Part shown: positions 35,737 through 46,700 of the stretch, in pieces | Layout of the letters: every line of letters begins with the position of its first letter | How positions within the stretch are numbered: the first letter of the stretch is position 1 | NCBI RefSeq assembly: GCF_003437535.1 | Contig: NZ_QSQT01000002.1 | Location: 181,205 to 245,204 of the forward strand | Direction: 5' to 3' | DNA length: 64,000 nucleotides | Source of the DNA: Phocaeicola plebeius | GTDB taxonomy: Bacteria > Bacteroidota > Bacteroidia > Bacteroidales > Bacteroidaceae | Made by a program: the position numbers and the translations under genes | The notes under the pieces: generated by a model | What the model saw: the letters and a program-made list of their open reading frames with translations, nothing else | Databases searched by the model: none | What the model was told of the DNA's origin: nothing

Positions 35737-38046
35737 ATGAAACAGGTATTCAAATTGTTACTGGCTTGCGCTGTCGGAGTATTGCCGATGTCGGTTGGGG
35801 CCAAAGATTCCGAAGCGACAGAGGTTCGGAAAATGATTGATAAGGTAAATCAGCATTGGCAGGCAGAAAATTCACCGGAAGTACGTTCATTCTGGGATAA
35901 TGCTGTATATCATACGGGTAATATGGAAGCCTATTTCCTGACGGGAAATGAGACTTATCGTGCTTATTCTGAAACTTGGGCAAACTATAACCAGTGGAAG
36001 GGAGCGAAGAGTGATAACCGTGCGGAGTGGAAATATTCTTACGGAGAGTCGGATCAGTATGTCCTTTTTGGTGACTACCAGATTTGTTTCCAGACTTATA
36101 CCGATTTGTACAATTTAGCTCCGGATGATAAGAAAATCAAACGTGCGCGTGAGGTCATGGAATATCAGATGAGTACTTCGCAGAATGACTATTGGTGGTG
36201 GAGTGATGCGCTGTATATGGCGATGCCGGTAATGACAAAACTTTACAAGGTGACTCATAACACGCTGTATCTGGATAAATTGTATGCTTATTTGCAGTAT
36301 TCTGACAGCATCATGTTCGATAAGGAAGAGAATCTTTATTACCGTGATGCAAAATACATTTATCCGAAGCACAAGACGGTAAACGGTAAGAAGGATTTCT
36401 GGGCCAGAGGTGATGCCTGGGTATTAGCCGGGCTGGCTAAAGTGTTGAAGGACTTGCCGGAAGAATATAAGCATCATCAGTTCTTTGTGGATAAATTTCA
36501 GAAGATGGCAAAAGCCGTCGCAGCTATCCAGCAGCCTGAAGGTTACTGGACACGCAGCATGATGGATCCGGAATTTGCACCGGGACCGGAAACCAGTGGA
36601 ACAGCTCTGTTTACATACGGATTCTTATGGGGTATAAACAATGGGTATTTGGAAAAAGATATATACATGCCGGTGGTGCAGAAGGCATGGAACTATTTGT
36701 CAAAGAAAGCACTTCAGAAAGACGGAACGGTAGGTTATGTACAGCCTATCGGTGAAAAAGCAATCCCCGGACAGGTAATAAATGCGAAGTCTACCGCTAA
36801 TTTTGGTGTAGGAGCTTTCTTGCTGGCAGCTTGCGAGTATGTGCGTTATTTGGAAGCTTCTCAGAGTGCCGATCGTGCTTACTGGTGCAAATTGGCTTAT
36901 CAGATGGCTTATCCGGTATTGAGTAACATGTCAAAAGGCGAATTGCAGAAAAACATGCTGGTAGAAGTAAGTCCTAACTGGGATGGCCGTGACAAACGGG
37001 TGACTTATATGGAAACATTCGGACGTTTGATGGCGGGTATTGCTCCTTGGCTGACTTTACCGGATGACGACACTGAAGAAGGAAAGATGCGTAAGGAACT
37101 TCGTGAAATGGCTTTGAAGAGTTATGCCAATGCAGTTGATCCGCAAAGTCCGGACTATCTGTTGTGGCGTGGTCATGGACAGGCGTTGGTGGATGCTGCT
37201 TATATTGCGGAAAGCTTCCTTCGTGCATACGCACAACTCTGGTTGCCGTTGGATGAGACTACGAAGAAACGCTATGTGGAAGAATTCCAGCAGTTGCGTC
37301 GGGTTGATCCTCCTTATACTAACTGGCTGTTGTTCTCATCTACCATTGAAAGTTTCCTGGCAAAAGCTGGAGCTTCATTCGATGAATATCGTGTGAATTC
37401 AGCTATTCGTAAGGTAGAAGAATGGTATACAGGAGATGGCTGGTATGCTGACGGTCCTTCCTTTGCGTTCGATTATTATAGTAGTTACGTATTCCATCCG
37501 ATGTATTTGGAAACCCTTCAGGCTATGAAGGATGCAAAGGCATATACACGGATTGCCTACGGAAAATATTATGACCGTGCCTTGAAACGTGCGCAGAAAT
37601 TCAGCTTGATTTTGGAACGTTTCATCTCTCCGGAAGGAACCTTCCCCGTATTCGGTCGCTCCATTCCTTATCGTATGGCTACTATGCAGCCATTGGCTTT
37701 GATGGCATGGTATCAGGAACTGCCTGCAGGAGTGACTAATGCACAGGTTCGTTGTGCGCTGACAGCAGTGATGAAGCGTATGTTTGCCAGCGGACACAAT
37801 TTCAATGAAGGTGGTTTCCTGACTATCGGATTTACCGGACGTCAGCCGAATGTAGCCGACTGGTATACCAACAACGGAAGTTTGTATATGACTTCTTTAT
37901 CATTCTTGCCTTTAGGACTTCCGGCTTCTCATCCATTCTGGACCGATGCACCACAAGAATGGACCAGCGTACGTGCTTGGGGAGAAAAGCCTTTCCCGAA
38001 AGATCATCATTGGAGAGATGAAATCCGTACATGGGATTTGTTCTAA
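35737..38046 (+). CDS. GH105-DUF2264 fusion enzyme
   Basis: This 769-residue secreted protein (signal peptide to about residue 22) joins two (alpha/alpha)6-barrel modules. Residues about 25-385 are a GH105 unsaturated-glucuronyl/galacturonyl hydrolase: YWWWSDALYMAMPV (Asp157, probable acid, equivalent to the YteR catalytic Asp as I recall) and FWARGDAWVLAG (Asp226). Residues about 415-769 are DUF2264-like: FGRLMAGIAPWL, WYTGDGWYADGP, FDYYSSYVFHPMY, GRSIPYR and NNGSLYMTSLSFLPLGLP. DUF2264-type proteins include GH154 beta-glucuronidases as I recall. The fusion would remove the unsaturated uronate made by the upstream lyase and perhaps another uronate. It is in an operon with the PL42-like gene. 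Confidence 0.85.
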   Translation: MKQVFKLLLACAVGVLPMSVGAKDSEATEVRKMIDKVNQHWQAENSPEVRSFWDNAVYHTGNMEAYFLTGNETYRAYSETWANYNQWKGAKSDNRAEWKYSYGESDQYVLFGDYQICFQTYTDLYNLAPDDKKIKRAREVMEYQMSTSQNDYWWWSDALYMAMPVMTKLYKVTHNTLYLDKLYAYLQYSDSIMFDKEENLYYRDAKYIYPKHKTVNGKKDFWARGDAWVLAGLAKVLKDLPEEYKHHQFFVDKFQKMAKAVAAIQQPEGYWTRSMMDPEFAPGPETSGTALFTYGFLWGINNGYLEKDIYMPVVQKAWNYLSKKALQKDGTVGYVQPIGEKAIPGQVINAKSTANFGVGAFLLAACEYVRYLEASQSADRAYWCKLAYQMAYPVLSNMSKGELQKNMLVEVSPNWDGRDKRVTYMETFGRLMAGIAPWLTLPDDDTEEGKMRKELREMALKSYANAVDPQSPDYLLWRGHGQALVDAAYIAESFLRAYAQLWLPLDETTKKRYVEEFQQLRRVDPPYTNWLLFSSTIESFLAKAGASFDEYRVNSAIRKVEEWYTGDGWYADGPSFAFDYYSSYVFHPMYLETLQAMKDAKAYTRIAYGKYYDRALKRAQKFSLILERFISPEGTFPVFGRSIPYRMATMQPLALMAWYQELPAGVTNAQVRCALTAVMKRMFASGHNFNEGGFLTIGFTGRQPNVADWYTNNGSLYMTSLSFLPLGLPASHPFWTDAPQEWTSVRAWGEKPFPKDHHWRDEIRTWDLF

Positions 38047-38082
38047 GAAACTATTGAGTTTTGTAAATAAGGGATAATAAAC

Positions 38083-38135
38083 TACGACTGAGATTTTGGG
38101 GCTTATTTCGGATTGCTTCCTGAATCTCAGTCGTA
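38083..38135 (+). other. Perfect 13-bp inverted repeat upstream of the GH43 gene
   Basis: TACGACTGAGATT (38083-38095) pairs with AATCTCAGTCGTA (38123-38135) across a 27-nt loop, in the gap between the fusion enzyme and the GH43 gene. No T-run follows; it may be a processing or regulatory hairpin. Confidence 0.5.
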
Positions 38136-38168
38136 ATTGTTGTAATAAAGATATAATAAATTTGATGT

Positions 38169-39317
38169 ATGAGACTGAGATCGATTAGTCTTTTGGGTGT
38201 GCTTTGTTTTCTTTTGCTAACGGCATGTACAGCCGAACCTCCCAAAGAAATTTGTAGTGGTGAAATCTGGCCTGACAATCAGGGGGTACATGTAAATGCC
38301 CACGGAGGTGGTATATTGTATCATGATGGTACTTACTACTGGTATGGCGAGAATAAATCCGATTCTACCAGCAGTGCTATGGTGGGAATTATGTGTTACT
38401 CTTCAAAGAACCTGACAGACTGGAACAACGAAGGAGCCGTTTTACCTGTAGTGTTGAACGATTCTACCAGTGACATCGTACAGGGATGTGTAATGGAACG
38501 TCCCAAAGTAATCTATAATGAAAAGACGGAGAAGTTTGTCATGTGGTTCCACTTGGAATTGAAAGGAAAAGGCTATGCAGCGGCCCGTTCAGCGGTGGCC
38601 GTCTCAGATTCTCCTACCGGGCCGTTCAAGTATATTCGTTCGGAACGTATTAATCCGGGAGTGCTTCCTTTTGATATGAATGAAACACAACGTGCCATGC
38701 TGGATACATTGGATGCAGAAAAATATAAGGAATGGTGGACACCGATGTGGTATGAAGCGATTCACAAAGGCTTGTTTGTGAAACGTGACCTGCAAGGTGG
38801 ACAAATGGCACGTGATATGCAGCTTTTTGTGGATGAAGATGTAAAAGCCTATCATATTTACTCGTCAGAAGACAATCTGACACTACAGATTGCAGAATTG
38901 AGCGATGATTACCTGACTCATACTGGTAAGTATGTGCGTATGGCTCCAGCCGGGCACAATGAAGCACCTGCCATATTCAAGAAGAGTGACGGTACATACT
39001 GGATGATTACTTCCGGCTGTACCGGATGGGATCCTAATGAAGCACGCATGTTCTCTGCTCCCAGTATTTGGGGACCTTGGACACAACATCCAAATCCTTG
39101 CCGTGGGAAGAAATCAGAAATCACTTTTGGCGGGCAGAGTACCTATGTCCTTCCGGTATCGGGAAAGAAAGACGCCTTTATCTTTATGGCAGATATCTGG
39201 CGGCCTAAGCATCCGAGTGATGCCCGTTATATCTGGTTGCCCATACAGTTTGAAAATGGAGTGCCTTATATCGAATGGATGGATAGCTGGACACTCGATT
39301 TCTTTGATAAGAAATGA
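38169..39317 (+). CDS. GH43 family lipoprotein, exo-beta-1,3-galactanase-like (subfamily 24/34)
   Basis: This 382-residue lipoprotein (LLTAC, Cys20) has a five-bladed propeller matching exo-beta-1,3-galactanases: VNAHGGGILYHDGTYYWYGENK, MERPKVIYN, MWFH, GHNEAPAIFKK and TGWDPNEARMFSA. Glu265 (NEAPAIF) fits the general acid. The usual GH43 Asp base in blade 1 is replaced by HGGG, and Gln323 (GGQSTYVLP) matches the pseudo-base Gln of the Phanerochaete enzyme, as I recall. An insertion of about 45 residues (165-212, rich in Trp/Met) interrupts the usual catalytic-region sequence. In this PUL it would trim galactan from the non-reducing end. Confidence 0.8.
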   Translation: MRLRSISLLGVLCFLLLTACTAEPPKEICSGEIWPDNQGVHVNAHGGGILYHDGTYYWYGENKSDSTSSAMVGIMCYSSKNLTDWNNEGAVLPVVLNDSTSDIVQGCVMERPKVIYNEKTEKFVMWFHLELKGKGYAAARSAVAVSDSPTGPFKYIRSERINPGVLPFDMNETQRAMLDTLDAEKYKEWWTPMWYEAIHKGLFVKRDLQGGQMARDMQLFVDEDVKAYHIYSSEDNLTLQIAELSDDYLTHTGKYVRMAPAGHNEAPAIFKKSDGTYWMITSGCTGWDPNEARMFSAPSIWGPWTQHPNPCRGKKSEITFGGQSTYVLPVSGKKDAFIFMADIWRPKHPSDARYIWLPIQFENGVPYIEWMDSWTLDFFDKK

Positions 39318-39324
39318 TCAAAAT

Positions 39325-39365
39325 CATCAATGCCTGTTGAGAATATTTCTCGGCAGGCATTGATG
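39325..39365. terminator. Bidirectional terminator, GH43 / HTCS
   Basis: CATCAATGCCTG (39325-39336) pairs perfectly with CAGGCATTGATG (39354-39365), followed by GTTTT, between convergent genes. Confidence 0.85.
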
Positions 39366-39389
39366 GTTTTATTGTGTATAGAGATAAAA

Positions 39390-42300
39390 TTAGTTCTGTT
39401 TTCTCTTCAGATATTCAGTGGGAGCCATTCCATACTCATCTTTAAAGCATTGGCGGAAGTAAGCTACACTGCTGAAACCTGTTAAATCAGAAATTTCAGC
39501 CAACGAATACTTTCCTTCGTTGATGAGTTCCATGCCTTTTTTCATCTTGATTTTCCGGACATACTCATTGACGGTCATTTCGGTTAATCCTTTGATTTTT
39601 CGGTAGAGAGTAGAATGACTCATGCACATTTTATCGGCAATGAACGCTACATCCATTTTTTCCATACATAGATTTTCTTCAATGATGGCAGTCACCTTGT
39701 CTAAAAACTCCTGGTCCAGTTTGTTTAAGTTCTTTCGTTCATTTTCGATGTTTTCTTGTTCACTTTCTGTTTCAGGAATTGAGGTGATGACTCCTGCTGT
39801 TTTGCGTCGGTTTTCCAAAATGTTATTGATACGGCTGTTTAGCAAACGGGCACTAAACGGTTTCGTGATGAAGGAATCGGCTCCTGCAGCATATCCCTCT
39901 TCCTTATCCTGAAGTGTATCTTTGGCTGTAAGCAAAATGACTGGAATATGACTGGTACGCATATCTTCTTTGATATGGCGGCATAGCTCAATCCCGTCCA
40001 TTACCGGCATCATGATGTCACTGATGATGATGTTTGGAATTTGGTTTTGTGCGATGTCCCATCCTTCTTTCCCATCTGCAGCTGTCAGTACTTCATACAT
40101 TTCCTCAAATGAACTTCTTACATATTCGCGTATGTCCCGATTATCTTCTACAATCAAAATGATAGGTTTTCCGTCTTCGGTTTCTATTGAAATTGTTTGT
40201 TCATTATTTTCTTCTGATTTATGAACTTCTTTGACAACTTGATGCTCTGCATTTGGGTATGTATTTTCTGTAATTAGTTTCAAAGTGAATTTACTTCCTT
40301 TTTCCACTTCACTTTCCACTTCAATGGTTGCCTGGTGCAAATCTGCCAGGGATTTTACCAGTGCCAGACCAATTCCTGAACCTGAAGCCTGATATTTTCC
40401 TTTGCCTTGATAATATCGTTCGAAGATATGGTTTAAAGATTCCTTGGAGATTCCGTGGCCGGTATCTTCCACACTGATAGTGGTATATTTAACTCCGTTT
40501 TCTTCATTGCTGGCTAAAGTGAGTGTTATATCGCCTTTTGGGGTATATTTAACAGCATTCGACATGAGATTATCAATGATGATGGTGATAATCTCATGGT
40601 CATAGTAAAGCTTCGTATCTTGCGTATCAACTTGGATATGAATGTTTACTTCTGCATTTTGGTTTAGTTCCTTGTATTTTATACCTATTTCCTGTACTAA
40701 TAGTGCCAGGTTATGATAGCCTACCTTTAGCTTTCTGTTTTCTGTTTCCGTTTTTCTGAACTCCAGAATCTGATTGATAAGGTTGAGCAATCGGTTGGCA
40801 CTGTCGCGGATGATACTGATTTTATTGGCTTGTCGTGGAGACAATGTTTTATCGGCTAATAAGTCCTCTAATGGTCCGAGAATTAGGGTTAAAGGAGTGC
40901 GCAACTCATGTGTGATATTAGTATAGAAACGCAGTCGTTCATTATTGAGCTTTTGATCATTTTCGTGCTGGTGATGTTCTAGGTTCAGACGACTTTCCAA
41001 TGCTAGTTTGCGTTTATAGAAGCGTAAGACGCCAAATAATATAAGGATAATGAGTATAGCATAAAGTAATTTTGCATACCAAGTGAGCCAGATAGGGGGA
41101 GCGATAATAATTTGGAGAGAAGTAAATTTGTTGCCCCATGGCTGGTTTCTCATTTTGGCTTTTACTTTAAATGTATATTCTCCAGGTTCTAGATTTCGGA
41201 ATGTAATTCGATTCTCATCACCTGTTTCAAACCATGTTTTACCTAATCCTTCCATAGTATAAGCATATTCCACTTGGGGAGTTTGTGAGAAGTCCATTAC
41301 ACTGAAAGAGATGGTAAAAGTGCTATTTTGGTGAGATAATTCTACCTTGTTATTGGTAATTGGGACAATCGTTCCTTTGCTACTTGGATTGGAGTTATCG
41401 TAACTTTTAATATTTGTAATTTTTACAGGAGCAATCTGTACATTTTCTATAATGTGTTCAGGGTTAAAGTAGCAGGCCCCATTCTGTGAGCCGAAAAACA
41501 AATTACCGTTGTCGTCTTTGCATACTGCACCATCCATGAAGTCTCCTCTGGGTACTCCTTGGTGCCAGGTATAGTTCAGAAATCTTTTTTCATCACTTTT
41601 CCATTGGGCAATTCCTCCGTTTGTACTGAGCCAAATATTTCCTTTTTTATCTTCTATGATACTTCTGACATTTTCATCGATTAGTCCTTGCTTGTGATTG
41701 TATATTTCAAGTTTAGGGTTGCTCGTATCATTGATGTGGACGATGCCTGCACGTGTAGCTACCCATAGTCTTCCTTTTGAATCCATATACAATGAGTTGA
41801 CTGCATTTGACTCCATTCCATTGGAGGTATCGAAGTGCATAATTCTTTTTCCTTCTGGAGAAAATACATTAAGTCCTTTACCGAATGTACCTAACCATAA
41901 TTTCCCTTGACGGTCCCGTTGGATACCGTGTATCATAATGTCTGGGAGTTGTTTGTTTATTTCTTTTTCTTCGATTATTTTCCCATTCTCCCAGGAATAC
42001 AATCCATTTTGGGTACCAATCCATATTTTATTGTTTTCTTCAAAAAAACAACAAATATCAGCAGTTTTATCCTCTAACTCAATTCGTGTGATCTTTTGAG
42101 TACGTGGGTCACAAGTTAGAATTCCATCCTTGTATAATCCCAACCAGATAATTCCTTTTTTATCTTTAAATATGACAGAGGCATGTGTGTGTGGATTGGC
42201 TTTACCAGCAAGAGACAAAATTTTTTGAAGCTTCATGTTGGCACTGAATATTGCGATTTCATTTTCTCCTCCCAGCCAGATGCGTGATTCATTGTCAATG

Positions 42301-43418
42301 GTAAGTCCCCATACTTGTTTTTCTGTTAAGGCGCCATCTTTTAGGGTATTATATGCTAATGTCTGAAATACAGGTTGGTTATAGCTGAGAAAATCCACTC
42401 CTCCTCGATAATTCCCTAGCCAAATATTGCCGAAAGAATCTTGTAGAAAACACCTGGCGTTCGGAGATGATATGCCATGTAAGTCATTGGTGACTTGTAT
42501 GTTTTGAAAATGCATATTTTCGGGGCTTGTAAACACATTATCATTTAAGTCAAGTATACTTACTCCTCCCATGTGGGCACATACCCACAATCTGCCATCT
42601 TTGCTTTCACCTATGTCATTGATTTCATTGGATAAAAGAGAGTAGGGGTTGCCCTGCTGGTTTTGGAAGGTGATAAATTGCTCTTTATTTGGGTTGAATA
42701 ATGTTAATCCTTTATCGGTTCCAATCCAAATAGCATTGGTGGGGCTGATGAATATGCAACGTACTGTATTGTCGGGCAGGCTATATGGATTTCCAGGATT
42801 GTGCTGGTAGATTTTTGCAGTTTTTTGTTGTATATCTACAACGGCTAATCCTCCCTTGTGGAGGCCGACATAGAGATGACCATTTCCGTCATCAGTTGCA
42901 CATCGGAAATTTCCTGATAACCCTTTAATGTCTTTAGTTCTATAATGAATTATTTTTTTAGTTTTGTTGCTGTAATAGTCTATTCCTGAGTGATAATGAG
43001 TAATCCAAACTCCTCCGTCGGTGGCAGGACTTAAGTCAGTTATATCTTTTGTGATTATACCAGGTACTCCATTGGGGGTGAAAGTTTGTTTTTCACAATC
43101 GAAAATGCTAATGCCATCACGTTGAGTCCCTACCCATACCGTATTGCTGGCTTCGTTATAGTACAATATATTTTGTGCATTGCTTCCAATGGCAGAATTT
43201 CCTATGTCATATGTGGTGAAATCTTTTCCGTCAAATTTGCAGAGACCTGATTCAGAGGCCATCCATACGTATCCTTGTTTGTCTTGAATAATGTCGACAA
43301 TATAGTTACTGACCATACCGTCAGCCATATGTAATCTTTTAAATGTATATGGAGATTGTGAAAAGGTAGACTGGCACCATCCTAGAAGAAGTAAAAAGAG
43401 AATAATACAGTTTTTCAT
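39390..43418 (-). CDS. Hybrid two-component system sensor-regulator (HTCS) of the PUL
   Basis: This 1342-residue inner-membrane protein joins sensing and DNA binding in one chain. It has a signal peptide, periplasmic Reg_prop propeller repeats (about 25-690, e.g. IWLGNYRGG, IWIGTQNGLY), a Y_Y_Y domain (to about 770), a transmembrane helix (about 780-800), HisKA with His837 (NITHELRTP), HATPase, a receiver with phospho-acceptor Asp1134 (IIISDIMMP) and a C-terminal AraC HTH (about 1240-1342). It should sense an oligosaccharide from the PUL substrate and activate the locus. It is divergent from susC. Confidence 0.97.
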   Translation of the reverse strand: MKNCIILFLLLLGWCQSTFSQSPYTFKRLHMADGMVSNYIVDIIQDKQGYVWMASESGLCKFDGKDFTTYDIGNSAIGSNAQNILYYNEASNTVWVGTQRDGISIFDCEKQTFTPNGVPGIITKDITDLSPATDGGVWITHYHSGIDYYSNKTKKIIHYRTKDIKGLSGNFRCATDDGNGHLYVGLHKGGLAVVDIQQKTAKIYQHNPGNPYSLPDNTVRCIFISPTNAIWIGTDKGLTLFNPNKEQFITFQNQQGNPYSLLSNEINDIGESKDGRLWVCAHMGGVSILDLNDNVFTSPENMHFQNIQVTNDLHGISSPNARCFLQDSFGNIWLGNYRGGVDFLSYNQPVFQTLAYNTLKDGALTEKQVWGLTIDNESRIWLGGENEIAIFSANMKLQKILSLAGKANPHTHASVIFKDKKGIIWLGLYKDGILTCDPRTQKITRIELEDKTADICCFFEENNKIWIGTQNGLYSWENGKIIEEKEINKQLPDIMIHGIQRDRQGKLWLGTFGKGLNVFSPEGKRIMHFDTSNGMESNAVNSLYMDSKGRLWVATRAGIVHINDTSNPKLEIYNHKQGLIDENVRSIIEDKKGNIWLSTNGGIAQWKSDEKRFLNYTWHQGVPRGDFMDGAVCKDDNGNLFFGSQNGACYFNPEHIIENVQIAPVKITNIKSYDNSNPSSKGTIVPITNNKVELSHQNSTFTISFSVMDFSQTPQVEYAYTMEGLGKTWFETGDENRITFRNLEPGEYTFKVKAKMRNQPWGNKFTSLQIIIAPPIWLTWYAKLLYAILIILILFGVLRFYKRKLALESRLNLEHHQHENDQKLNNERLRFYTNITHELRTPLTLILGPLEDLLADKTLSPRQANKISIIRDSANRLLNLINQILEFRKTETENRKLKVGYHNLALLVQEIGIKYKELNQNAEVNIHIQVDTQDTKLYYDHEIITIIIDNLMSNAVKYTPKGDITLTLASNEENGVKYTTISVEDTGHGISKESLNHIFERYYQGKGKYQASGSGIGLALVKSLADLHQATIEVESEVEKGSKFTLKLITENTYPNAEHQVVKEVHKSEENNEQTISIETEDGKPIILIVEDNRDIREYVRSSFEEMYEVLTAADGKEGWDIAQNQIPNIIISDIMMPVMDGIELCRHIKEDMRTSHIPVILLTAKDTLQDKEEGYAAGADSFITKPFSARLLNSRINNILENRRKTAGVITSIPETESEQENIENERKNLNKLDQEFLDKVTAIIEENLCMEKMDVAFIADKMCMSHSTLYRKIKGLTEMTVNEYVRKIKMKKGMELINEGKYSLAEISDLTGFSSVAYFRQCFKDEYGMAPTEYLKRKQN

Positions 43419-43794
43419 AACTTATGATTTTTAGACAAAAATACAATAAACTCAATATTCGGGCTCGCCTAGCTATTAAAAATCTGTCAAAAACTTGGAA
43501 ACAGACGAATTTTTTGTGCTGTGACGAATTTTTTATCATGCGTTTGTTGGGACTTATTGAACGTTTATCATGAATATCTTCATCATTTGTGATTTGATTT
43601 TTTTGAGGGTAAAGTAGATAAATTAAAAGCGCTTAAATTTTTTCCTATATTGCTTATTTTTTATCTATTATTTTATATATGATTACATAAATTTGCAATC
43701 AGAAAGTTGGAACTTAAGTTATAGAAGGTTTCTGTATTTAAAATTATAGAAATAAGAAACATCCTTAATAGTCTAATTTAAAATGTAGAAAAAC
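43419..43794. promoter_or_regulatory. 376-bp HTCS/susC divergent control region
   Basis: It holds two direct copies of GACGAATTTTTT (43504-43515 and 43523-43534, 19 bp apart), a looser relative TTAAATTTTTTCC near 43633, and the susC -7 element TAAATTTG (43688-43695). There is no -33 box at the right spacing, which fits activator dependence. The remainder is AT-rich with no ORF. The leader to the susC ATG is about 95 nt. Confidence 0.55.
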
Positions 43795-46700
43795 ATGAAA
43801 GTAGATTCGTTTAAAAACAATCGAAAGGCTTTGTTTGCCTTACTGCTTTGTTCGGGTTTTATAGCAACCCATCCGTTGGCTGTGATGGCGGAAAGTGAAA
43901 ACTATTCTGTTCAGAATGTACAGCAGAAACAAACTGTATCTGGTATTGTGAAAGACTCAAGTGGGGAACCTATCATTGGTGCCAGTGTATTGGAAAAAGG
44001 TACAACCAATGGTACTATTACTGATTTGGATGGTAAATTTACATTATCGGTATCTTCTAATGCAGTGTTGCAGATTTCTTATATTGGCTATAAGACATTG
44101 GAAACGAAAGCTAGTCCTAATATGGGAGTAACTTTGCAGGAAGATACTGAAACTTTGGATGAAGTGGTTGTGGTAGGATACGGTGTCCAGAAAAAGTCGG
44201 ATGTAACAGGCTCTGTAACTTCTGTACCTAAAGATCGTTTATCTAAATTGCCGGTTACAAATGTGTTGCAGGCTATTCAAGGAGCTACCGCAGGCGTAAC
44301 TATTACACAGACATCTTCTATTCCTGGTGATGCTCCGGATGCATTGGTTCGTGGGCAAAACTCCATTAATGCCAATTCAGGTCCTTATATTGTGGTAGAT
44401 GGTGTGCCTATTAGTAAGTCAGGTGGAACATTGAATGATATTAATCCGAATGATATTGAATCAATGGAAATCCTGAAAGATGCTTCAGCTACAGCTATTT
44501 ATGGTACAAACGGAGCAAATGGTGTTATTTTGATAACAACTAAACGTGGTAAATCTGGTAAGCCTAATATTCGTTATAGTGGTTATGTCGGTTTTGAAGA
44601 TTTTTCACATAAGTTGAAATTCGGTGATGGCGCTCAGATTTTACAGAGATATAAAGACTATGTTGCACAAAATCCAGGAGAAACTCTGTTCAATGGTTTT
44701 GTAAAAAATCAGAATGAAGTGGAGAACTATGAGAATGGATATGAGACAGATTGGATTGATGCCGTATCTCAGACAGGTATTATTCAGGATCATAACATTA
44801 GCGTAGGTGGTGGAGCTGAAAATGTGCAATATTATATCTCTGCTGACTATATGAGTCAGAAAGGTATTATCAAAGGGTTTAATTATAAGCGATATTCTAT
44901 CCGTACAAATATAGATGTAAATGTTACTAATTATTTGAAGGTAGGAACTAATTCTTATATTGTATCTCATAATCGGGATGGAGGACGTGCCAGCTTGTTG
45001 ATGGCAGAAGCTATGAGCCCTTATGGAAAAGTATATGAGGATGATGGCTCATATTGCATTTATCCGATGTATTCTGAAAGTTTATTTACAAACCCGTTGA
45101 TGTGGACTACAACTTCTCCAGAACGTCGTCAGTGGAATATTAACTTGAATGGATATGCTGATTTAGATTTTGAGAAACTGTGGGCTCCTCTTAAAGGATT
45201 GAAGTATAAATTGAATGCTGGGTTTGCGTATATGCCTAAACGGTATAATAATTATGAGGGAAAGTCTGTAAATAATAATACTGGTTCTGCTGAAATTAAG
45301 AATGAAGAAACTCAAAGTTATACGATTGAAAATATCGTGACATATGCACGTGATTTTAATAAGCATCATTTTGATTTGACAGGATTGTATGCAGCTTCTC
45401 GTAAAAAGTATCAGTGGGCTCAGGCTAAAGCAACGAATTTCCCTAGTGATGATCAAACATGGCATAATATAGGCAGTGCTTCAACTCCTACGGTTGCTTC
45501 TTATACGGAGTTGTATACAACTGTTTCTCAGATGGGACGTTTGAATTATTCTTACGATAGTCGTTATTTGTTTACAGCCACAGTTCGTCGTGATGGATCT
45601 TCTGTTTTTGGAGATAATAATAAATATGGAGTATTTCCGTCAGTGGCTTTGGGATGGAATGTAACAAACGAAGAGTTTATGCAGCCTGCACAAAATTGGT
45701 TAAACAATTTGAAACTTCGTCTTTCGTATGGTAAATCAGGAAATGAAGCTATTGGCGTGTATTATTCACGTATGAAGATGGTAAATAATATGCTGGCTAT
45801 GGGAGGTAGTGCTAATCTTGCATTATATCCTGATGAATTTATGGGAAACGCAGATTTGAGTTGGGAAACAACTAAGACATTTAATGTCGGATTGGATTTT
45901 GGACTCTGGAATAATCGCTTGACTGGTAATTTGGATGTTTATTTTTCTCGGACTACCGATTTGTTGATGCAGCGTAACCTCCCTACGGTTAGTGGATTTA
46001 ATAAGGTATATGCCAATATGGGTGAAACAGCTAACAAAGGTATTGAGCTGACATTGAATTCTCGTAATATTGTTACAAAAGATTTTACTTGGAGTACTAA
46101 TTTAGTATTTTCTTGGAATAAGAATGAAATCAAGGATTTGTATGGTGACGGAAAAGATGATATAGCTAACCGTTGGTTTATTGGACAACCTATTGGAGTA
46201 ATTTATGATTTTACTAAAGTTGGTATCTGGCAAGAAGAGGAAATTGCTGCAGGAGAACACCTGAAGTGGGATCCGGTGGCTAAAGCTGGAGATTTGAAGC
46301 TGTTGGATTTAAATAAAGATGGTAAGATTACAGATGATGACCGCTCAGTCTTAGGACAGACTACTCCAAAATGGATTGGTGGATTGACTAATACATTTAC
46401 ATGGAAGGATTTAACTTTAAGTGTATTCATACAAACAGTTCAGGGAGTCATGAAAAATAATACGTTGATTGGTATGGCTGGCGATGAAATGGGACGTCGA
46501 AATACTGCAACTGAGATTGGTTATTGGACACCTGAAAATAAAAGTAATGAATGGCGTTCTTTAAGCAAGAACTCAAATCCTCATGGTTATGGTTTCCCTT
46601 GCAAAGCTAATTATACACGTATAAAGGATGTAACATTAAGTTATAACTTCCCCGCACAGCTCATTAAAAAAATGGGAATTGGAGGATTGACTGTGTATGC

